Assembly: GCF_001542405.1 (NCBI RefSeq)
Contig: NZ_LNCD01000099.1
Location: forward strand, 1 to 40,201
Source of the DNA: Rhizobium altiplani
Lineage (GTDB): Bacteria; Pseudomonadota; Alphaproteobacteria; Rhizobiales; Rhizobiaceae
Direction of reading: 5' to 3'
DNA: 40,201 bases
Under the pieces are notes generated by a model, which saw only the letters and a list, made by a program, of their open reading frames with translations, did no database searches and was not told where the DNA came from. Shown one piece after another: positions 34,618-40,201 of this stretch. Position numbers and translations under genes: made by a program. Within the stretch, counting starts at the first letter, position 1. Every line of letters starts with the position of its first letter.

Positions 34618-36151
34618 GACGCAACCTTTCCCGAGCGCCGGTGGCCTCGGCCAATATGTCGTTTGCCATGGTGTGGCTGGATTGAAGCTCGCGCGTAACG
34701 CGCCCGCGGAACATCACGAGGACCCGATCCGTCATGCCGACGAGTTCATCGAGATCGGTGGAGAGAAGGATGACGCTTGCTCCGCTCGAAACGAGGTCGG
34801 CGATCAGTGCATAGATCTCGGCTTTTGCGCCGATATCAACGCCCACTGTGGGTTCGTCCAGCAGATAAAGGTCGGTGTCGCGAGCCAGCCATTTCGCTAT
34901 CGCCACCTTCTGCTGATTGCCGCCAGATAGTGACCGGACCAAGGCCTCTCGCCCGTCAGCCTTGATCTGAAGCTTTCGGACGAGTTTATCCGTCTCTCCT
35001 GCTTCAGCCTTCCTGTCGAGCCGCCCGAACCGCAAGAATCGGCCGAGGCTGGCGATGGTCACGTTTTCTCTCACACTCATATCGAGTGCCACCCCGTGGC
35101 GACGACGATCCTCCGGGACCAGGGCAAATCTTGCCTTGGCCGCGTCTCGCGGCGAGGCAAGTCCGACGTTACGATCTTCGTGGACAATTGTCCCCGATGT
35201 TGCCCGTTCCAGCCCAAAGAGGACACGCATCAGGTCCTTGGCACCCGATCCGAGAAGCCCGGTGATTCCGAGCACCTCACCGCGGCGCAAGGTGAAGGAA
35301 ACCGGCTCGAACTTGCCTGCCACCGCGAGGTCTTGCACGCGAAGAAACTCCTCGCCGAGGCGCACCTGACGAGCGGGAAAGAGATCACCTGTCTCGCGCG
35401 CTATCATCAACTGACCGATTTCCTCGGCAGAGGTTTCGGACAGGGCAAGCGTCGCAACATCACGGCCATTTCTCAAGATCGTGACGGTCTGGCAGATGTC
35501 TTCGATTTCTCTGAGGTAATGAGAGATGTACAAGATTGTGACGCCTTCGTTGGCGAGCCGCCTGATCAGCCGAAACAGAATATCGGCCTCCTGGCGCACG
35601 AGCGCTGCTGTTGGCTCATCGAAAACGAGAACCTTGGGCTTGCGGATCAATGCACGAGTGATCTGAATGATTTGCTTTTCCGCCGTGGTCAGCTCCGAGA
35701 TCAGCGCGTTCTGAGGCAGTTCGATCTCGAAATAGAACTTGAGCAGGCGCGCCGCTTCGTGTCGCATGCGCCGACGATCGAGAAAGGGTGTCGCCCCAAG
35801 GCTTGGTTCGTCACCTAAGAAAAGCGCTTCCCCGACAGTGAAGCTTGGCGGCAGGAGCCGATCCTGGTGGATAAAGTGGATGCCAAGTTCTTCCGCAAGC
35901 TTCGGGGTCAGCCGCGCGTGTGTCGTGCCATCGATCTCTATTGCGCCATCGTCTGGCTGGTGGAGACCGGCGAGGACCTTGATCAGTGTGGATTTGCCAG
36001 CTCCATTTTGGCCGACCAACCCATGCACTGTTCCCCGTCTTACAGTCAGTCCCGCGCCATCAAGAGCGCGCGCCCCCCCGAAGGTCTTGACGACCTGGCT
36101 CAGCTTGAGAATGTCGGCAGGGTCAGTTTCCGCTGCGATTATTTGGCTCAT
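34607..36151 (-). CDS. Ribose-type ABC transporter ATPase (two ABC domains)
   Basis: 514 residues from ATG 36151. The first domain has an intact Walker A GQNGAGKST near residue 44, the sugar-type signature ELTTAEKQIIQITRAL and Walker B VLVFDEPTAAL. The second has the degenerate Walker A GLLGSGAKDL, as in RbsA/MglA, but a good signature LSGGNQQKVAIAKWL and Walker B LYLLDEPTVGVDIG. It energises the two permeases encoded downstream. 65 bp separates it from the first binding protein. Confidence 0.93.
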   Translation of the reverse strand: MSQIIAAETDPADILKLSQVVKTFGGARALDGAGLTVRRGTVHGLVGQNGAGKSTLIKVLAGLHQPDDGAIEIDGTTHARLTPKLAEELGIHFIHQDRLLPPSFTVGEALFLGDEPSLGATPFLDRRRMRHEAARLLKFYFEIELPQNALISELTTAEKQIIQITRALIRKPKVLVFDEPTAALVRQEADILFRLIRRLANEGVTILYISHYLREIEDICQTVTILRNGRDVATLALSETSAEEIGQLMIARETGDLFPARQVRLGEEFLRVQDLAVAGKFEPVSFTLRRGEVLGITGLLGSGAKDLMRVLFGLERATSGTIVHEDRNVGLASPRDAAKARFALVPEDRRRHGVALDMSVRENVTIASLGRFLRFGRLDRKAEAGETDKLVRKLQIKADGREALVRSLSGGNQQKVAIAKWLARDTDLYLLDEPTVGVDIGAKAEIYALIADLVSSGASVILLSTDLDELVGMTDRVLVMFRGRVTRELQSSHTMANDILAEATGARERLRHVS

Positions 36152-36216
36152 ATGGGTGCTCCGCACGCTGAACGATGGCCGCACCTTTGAACAGAGGCGC
36201 GGCCTGGTCACTAAAG

Positions 36217-37224
36217 TCAGCCGATGCCCAGCTTTTTGGTGACCTCGCCGACGTTCGCCTTGTTGGCGAGAAGCGCCGGCACGTAGGTTTCGCGTGGCAG
36301 TTTTTCGCCAGAAAGCAGGCGGGCAACGTTGCGAATGGCGGTGCGCCCGAGCTCTGCCGGTTGCTGTGCAACGTCGGCTGCGGCTGGAGACTTGGGGTCG
36401 GCGACCAGCTGGAGGACTTCCGGGCTGCCATCGACGCCATAAGTCTTGATCTCGGTTCGCCCAGCAGCCACAAGAGCCTGCGTTGCGCCAAGCTGCGGCA
36501 CATCCCAGGCCGACCAGATTGCTTTGATCGAACCTTTATCTGGATAGCGATTGAGGATCGCGGTCACCTGGGTAAAGGCATCTTGGACGGTATTGGGGAT
36601 GACATCGCGCAGTTCCGGCTTGATGATCTCCACCTTGGGGAAATATTTCACGACGTTTACGAGCTGATCGTAACGGATCGCACAAGGCGTGACGCCGTAG
36701 AAGCCGTTGAACACGACGATCTTGCCTTCGCCGCCGATATCGGACACGAGCTGCAGGGCGAGGTCCTTGCCGAGACCCCAGTTGTCTGAGGTCGAGTTGT
36801 TCAGTGAATAAGTGGAGCCGACGTCGATGGTCAAAACCGGTATGCCTGCATCGCCGGCCTTCTTGAGCCAGGGGTCGATGACCGTCAGCGTTCCAAGAAG
36901 CTGGACAATGGCGTCCGGCTTCTGCCCGATAAGGGTCTGGAGCTGCGAAACGAGTTTGCCGTCGTTGCGCCCCGCATCCACGGCGATCGGCTCGCCACCC
37001 AGCCGCTTTACCTCCTCGATCTGGGCATTGTAGGCCTGGAGATCGAAGAAGTGGTCAGTGCCGGCGGCGCTGATGCCGATGCGCTTGCCTTTGAGCGGCA
37101 GGTCTTCAGCAGCAAGTGTCGGACGAATCCCGATCGCTGCGGCACCGGCGACCGCTGCGCCCGCCAGTGCGGTAAACTTCAGAAGGTCGCGGCGGCCGAG
37201 ACCTGTGGCTGATTTTTCAGTCAT
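36217..37224 (-). CDS. Sugar-type ABC binding protein with Tat signal (copy 1)
   Basis: 335 residues with AAAGGAGT upstream. A twin-arginine export signal, GRRDLLKFTALAGAAVAGAA (residues 10-29), leads a periplasmic-binding protein of the RbsB/Peripla_BP_4 type. GKRIGISAAGTDHFFDLQAY, RLGGEPIAVDAGRNDGKLVS and DPWLKKAGDAGIPVLTIDVG are in the first lobe. It is a close paralogue of the next gene. Export by Tat implies folding, perhaps with a ligand or cofactor, before transport. Confidence 0.9.
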   Translation of the reverse strand: MTEKSATGLGRRDLLKFTALAGAAVAGAAAIGIRPTLAAEDLPLKGKRIGISAAGTDHFFDLQAYNAQIEEVKRLGGEPIAVDAGRNDGKLVSQLQTLIGQKPDAIVQLLGTLTVIDPWLKKAGDAGIPVLTIDVGSTYSLNNSTSDNWGLGKDLALQLVSDIGGEGKIVVFNGFYGVTPCAIRYDQLVNVVKYFPKVEIIKPELRDVIPNTVQDAFTQVTAILNRYPDKGSIKAIWSAWDVPQLGATQALVAAGRTEIKTYGVDGSPEVLQLVADPKSPAAADVAQQPAELGRTAIRNVARLLSGEKLPRETYVPALLANKANVGEVTKKLGIG

Positions 37225-37401
37225 GATTTACTCCTTTGATTGTGGGTTGCTTTGGCTGTTGCGATGCGAGGCGGAGATCGTGGCAGTTGCAGCTGGCAAG
37301 GCCATCATTGTTGTCTCGCAGCTTCAAAACGACGCGCTGTTGATCGTTGAAAGACAAGACGACATACCGCGGAAGCACTGGAATACCGTCTTAGCCCCGA
37401 C

Positions 37402-38415
37402 CTAATGCACGCCGAGTTTCTCGATGACCTCTTTGACGTTGTCCTTGGTCGCAAGCATGGACGCAACATAGGTCTCCCGCGGCAAGGTCTCGCCAGCCAG
37501 GACACGGGCAACATTGCGGACCGCGGTGCGCCCAAGTTCGGCCGGCTGCTGGACCACATTGGCGGCAGCAGGGGAGTTCGGATCGGCGAGCAATTGCAGC
37601 GCTTCCGGGCTGCCGTCGATGCTGTATGTTTTGATATCCGTGCGGCCGGCGGCCACGAGAGCCTGTGTGGCTCCCACTTGAGGGATATCCCAGGCCGACC
37701 AGATCGCTTTGATCGAGCCTTTTTCCGGGTAGCGGTTCACGATGGCGGTGACCTGGGTGAAGGCATCTTGAACGGTATTGGGGATAACGTCGCGTAGCTC
37801 CGGCTTGATGATCTCCACCTTCGGGAAATACTTGATCACATTCACCAGCTGATCGTAGCGGATCGCGCAGGGCGTGACCCCGTAGAAGCCGTTGAAGACT
37901 ACGATCTTGCCCTCGCCGCCAATGTCCGAGACCAGCTGCAGAGCGAGGTTCTTGCCGATTTCCCAATTGTCGGATGCCGTGTTGTTCAGCGAGTTCGTCG
38001 ATCCGACGTCCAAGGTGAGGACGGGGATGCCGGCATCACGCGCCTTCTTCAGCCAGGGATCGATAACCGTGAGCGTGCCGAGCTGCTGGATGATGGCGTC
38101 GGGCTTCTGCGCGATCAGTGTCTGAAGCTGGGAGATGAGCTTGCCGTCGTTGCGCCCGGCATCAACGCCGATCGGAACGCCGCCCAGGCGTTTCACCTCC
38201 TCGATCTGGGCGTTATAAGCCTGGAGATCGGCGTGGTGGTCTGTGCCCACGGTACTGATGCCGATGCGCTTGCCCTTAAGAGACAGCTCGCCGCTTGCCA
38301 GGCCGGGGCTGACGCCGACCAAAGCGGCACCGGCGACCGTTGCGCTGGCAAGCGCGGTGAGTTTCAGGACTTCACGGCGGCCGAGACCGCGATCTGGACT
38401 TTCTATCATGGACAT
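37402..38415 (-). CDS. Sugar-type ABC binding protein with Tat signal (copy 2)
   Basis: 337 residues. The Tat signal is GRREVLKLTALASATVAGAA. The body is nearly collinear with copy 1, including the shared EGKIVVFNGFYGVTPCAIRY and VEIIKPELRDVIPNTVQDAF, and DNA identity is obvious by eye. Differences cluster in the ligand region, for example TDHHADL against TDHFFDL and TNSLNNTASDNWEIG against TYSLNNSTSDNWGLG. It lies 177 bp before copy 1, so the pair is a tandem duplication feeding one transporter. Confidence 0.9.
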   Translation of the reverse strand: MSMIESPDRGLGRREVLKLTALASATVAGAALVGVSPGLASGELSLKGKRIGISTVGTDHHADLQAYNAQIEEVKRLGGVPIGVDAGRNDGKLISQLQTLIAQKPDAIIQQLGTLTVIDPWLKKARDAGIPVLTLDVGSTNSLNNTASDNWEIGKNLALQLVSDIGGEGKIVVFNGFYGVTPCAIRYDQLVNVIKYFPKVEIIKPELRDVIPNTVQDAFTQVTAIVNRYPEKGSIKAIWSAWDIPQVGATQALVAAGRTDIKTYSIDGSPEALQLLADPNSPAAANVVQQPAELGRTAVRNVARVLAGETLPRETYVASMLATKDNVKEVIEKLGVH

Positions 38416-38521
38416 CTCCTACAATAGCGAAATTGGTGCCCGAGAGGCTCGGGAGGTTGAATGCACTTCACGCGCCCTGCACCTTGCAGCGCGCCACGAG
38501 CGCGCATCCCCTTGACGGCGG

Positions 38522-39799
38522 TCAGGCCGCAGCGGAACTTTCGTCGACTTTGTCCGGGCTCTCTGCCGTTAATGCCGGTGCTTGCCCGATGCGCCACTGA
38601 CCGGGCGGCGGCGTTCCATTCACCGCGAAATCACCGACGATCCGGTCTTTGTAGATGCGGGGATTGTGTGACGATATCGTTCGTGCGTTACGCCAGTGAC
38701 GGTCGAGCGCGGTGGACGATTTCGCTGCCGAGGCGCCCAGCGTGTCGAACAGGATCGTCGACGCCTCGAGAACCAGATTGGTGACCACGCCGAGGGCTTG
38801 TGATGTTTCCAGTTCGGCAACCGCATTTGCGCGTTCCACGGCCTCGTCATTGCCCGCCAAATTGGCGACATGGGCGCGTTCTTGGGCCGCCGCAACCTGC
38901 AACACGATTGCAGTGGTGGCGTAGGCATTGGAGCGAATGCGGCCAACGACCTGGAGCACCTGTGGATCCTGGCTCGATCGGGGACCGGCAGCGTGCGAAA
39001 ATTGGCGTGTTCGTGCCGAAACCGCAGCGGCGGTCTCAATGGCGATAGCGCGGCCTATCCCGGCCAAGGTCGCCAGATGAACAGTCTGGTAGAACGCAGG
39101 GCTGTAGCCAAACTTCGTGTCGTCGACCACGACGTCAAGGGGATCTACCCTCGCATCGGAAAATGTCGTGGTTCCGCTTGCGGTCAGCTTCTGCCCGAAC
39201 CCGTCCCAGTCGTCGACAACGCGCACACCCGGGTCGTCGCGGCGCACGAGCACGGTGATGCCCTCGCCTTCCAGGCCTGTCGCGCCGACATCGATCCAAT
39301 CGGCAAAAAGCGAACCGGTCGTGTAGTATTTCTCGCCGTTGAGCACGAGGCCATCGCCTTTGCGGGCGATATGGGTTGCAAAGGCGCCTTGGCTGGCATT
39401 GCCAATCTCGGTCCAGGCGTTGCCAGCGATCTCACCGTTAGAAATGCGCTCAGCCCAACGTCTACGGAAAGCGCTCGGTGCTGTGTTGACGACGTTTTCC
39501 ACAAAACCAAAATGGCCGCGCAGTGCCTGCGTTATGTTCGAGTCGGCGGCGGACAGTTCGATCAAGAGATTGAAGAACTCCGCCAGCGTCGCTCCAAGTC
39601 CACCTTCGCCCTCCGGCAGGCGAAGTGCACCGAAGCCCGCACGTTTTAGCAACGCGATCTGGGCATCAGGAAGGATGCGGTTGAACTCGCGAGCTATGGC
39701 GCCTTGTCTGATCTCCTCGAAAAGCGGACGAAATTTCTTGGCGAGGTCCTCGTAGCGGGCACTCGGCCCCGCTCCCCAAGCTTGATCAACCTGTGACAT
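38522..39799 (-). CDS. Acyl-CoA dehydrogenase-family flavin monooxygenase (DszC/SfnB-like)
   Basis: 425 residues. The acyl-CoA dehydrogenase fold is seen in ALLKRAGFGALRLPEGEGGL, HFGFVENVVN, GNAWTEIGNASQGAFAT, VLNGEKYYTTGSLFADWIDV and VDDWDGFGQKLTASGTTTF. The typical catalytic acid of true acyl-CoA dehydrogenases is not evident, and the pattern fits the DszC/SfnB group of reduced-flavin-dependent enzymes acting on sulfur compounds. It follows the luciferase-like gene by 33 bp on the same strand, a pairing common in desulfurisation or sulfonate use. Exact substrate unknown. Confidence 0.83.
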   Translation of the reverse strand: MSQVDQAWGAGPSARYEDLAKKFRPLFEEIRQGAIAREFNRILPDAQIALLKRAGFGALRLPEGEGGLGATLAEFFNLLIELSAADSNITQALRGHFGFVENVVNTAPSAFRRRWAERISNGEIAGNAWTEIGNASQGAFATHIARKGDGLVLNGEKYYTTGSLFADWIDVGATGLEGEGITVLVRRDDPGVRVVDDWDGFGQKLTASGTTTFSDARVDPLDVVVDDTKFGYSPAFYQTVHLATLAGIGRAIAIETAAAVSARTRQFSHAAGPRSSQDPQVLQVVGRIRSNAYATTAIVLQVAAAQERAHVANLAGNDEAVERANAVAELETSQALGVVTNLVLEASTILFDTLGASAAKSSTALDRHWRNARTISSHNPRIYKDRIVGDFAVNGTPPPGQWRIGQAPALTAESPDKVDESSAAA

Positions 39800-39832
39800 G
39801 ATGCACCTAATGTTAAGAGGCTGTGGCAGCGA

Positions 39833-40201
39833 TTACGCGCCAATCGTTTTCAGCTGGGGCGTCAGGGCTGCGGCCTCGCGGCGCTTGACCGCCTCGATGT
39901 CCCGATACGCGTTGGCCGGATGGGTGGCTGGCAGATAGGGACCGTTGCCGAACAACTTCTCGCGGAGCGTTCCGGGACGGTAGGCTGTCGGATAGGCGCC
40001 GCGTTTTTGAAGTTGTGGCACAACGTGCTCGACGACATCTTCGAAGCTGCCGGGCGTCACGGCATAGGCGATGTTGAAACCATCGACGCCGGTTTCAGCC
40101 ACCCATTCTTGCAGAATATCGGCAATCTGCTCGCCCGAGCCGACAAAGACTGGCCCCATCCCGCCGATGCCACCGAATTTCGCTAGTTCATCGATGGTCC
40201 A
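39833..40201 (-). CDS. LLM-class flavin-dependent monooxygenase (NtaA/SnaA/DszA type), C-terminal part
   Basis: The frame is open to the right edge, about 122 residues. FGGIGGMGPVFVGSGEQIAD, ETGVDGFNIAYAVTPGSFED and RPGTLREKLFG are the C-terminal hallmark of the nitrilotriacetate/dibenzothiophene-sulfone monooxygenase family, FMNH2-dependent luciferase-like enzymes. It is the first visible gene of the minus-strand run with the DszC-like enzyme and the ABC transporter. The N-terminal two thirds lies outside the window. Confidence 0.88.
   Translation of the reverse strand, partial: WTIDELAKFGGIGGMGPVFVGSGEQIADILQEWVAETGVDGFNIAYAVTPGSFEDVVEHVVPQLQKRGAYPTAYRPGTLREKLFGNGPYLPATHPANAYRDIEAVKRREAAALTPQLKTIGA

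Noticed and set aside
38439..38453. CCCGAG-AGG-CTCGGG hairpin between the acyl-CoA-dehydrogenase-like gene and binding protein copy 2
   Set aside because: The stem is perfect but only 6 bp with no T-run; not enough to call a terminator or operator.
1..40201. CRISPR arrays, tRNA and rRNA genes, replication origin (repABC)
   Set aside because: Looked for on both strands; no regularly spaced repeats, cloverleaf or conserved rRNA segments, and no RepA/B/C-like proteins were seen.

Overview
The window is about 40 kb of alphaproteobacterial, moderately GC-rich DNA. It comes from the accessory, symbiotic part of a nodule-forming rhizobium (Rhizobium/Sinorhizobium/Mesorhizobium type), most likely a symbiotic plasmid or island. 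The decisive evidence is a full nodA acyltransferase gene, a full nodD regulator gene, vestiges of nodB and of a second nodD, and three sites that fit the nod-box consensus (two good, one decayed in its 3' half). Truncated IS3- and IS21-family transposase genes and several cut-off metabolic genes show repeated rearrangement. No rRNA, tRNA or CRISPR array was seen.

Layout. 1-4835 (minus): a branched-chain-amino-acid-type ABC transporter in the order livG-livF-livH-livM-binding protein, ending in a cyclase-family hydrolase that runs off the window. 5086-9727 (plus, divergent): PuuC-like aldehyde dehydrogenase, M20-family carbamoylase/allantoate-type amidohydrolase, XRE-cupin regulator and cysteine-desulfurase-like PLP enzyme. 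A perfect 18-bp palindrome lies between the two arms. 10410-14477 (minus): polar amino acid ABC transporter plus an M20 amidohydrolase, opposite an Lrp/AsnC regulator (14735-15154).

15155-26543 is the symbiotic mosaic. A nod box at 15648-15695 precedes a DUF3846-like gene. Then come an IS3 remnant, a divergent aminotransferase/LuxR pair, a decayed cupin gene, nodA with nodB and nodD vestiges, an AraC regulator, a minus-strand nod box driving a fatty-acid-hydroxylase/sterol-desaturase-family gene, an IS21 remnant, and nodD with a degenerate divergent nod box.

26544-32462 holds an amine oxidase, a MetR-like LysR regulator and an ArgE-type deacetylase, followed by a pile-up of truncated genes (aldehyde dehydrogenase C-terminus, DyP-peroxidase C-terminus, a signal-peptide stub, FAD/NAD(P)-binding protein C-terminus). 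32627-40201 (minus) is one run: flavin monooxygenase (partial), acyl-CoA-dehydrogenase-like monooxygenase, two tandem Tat-exported binding proteins, and a ribose-type ABC transporter (ATPase and two permeases).

Taken together, the window joins amino-acid, amine and organosulfur-type scavenging operons to a rearranged Nod-factor regulon. The most interesting point is that the two good nod boxes do not serve nodABC. They precede a histidine-rich membrane hydroxylase and an uncharacterised DUF3846-like gene, while nodA itself has no nod box I can recognise.
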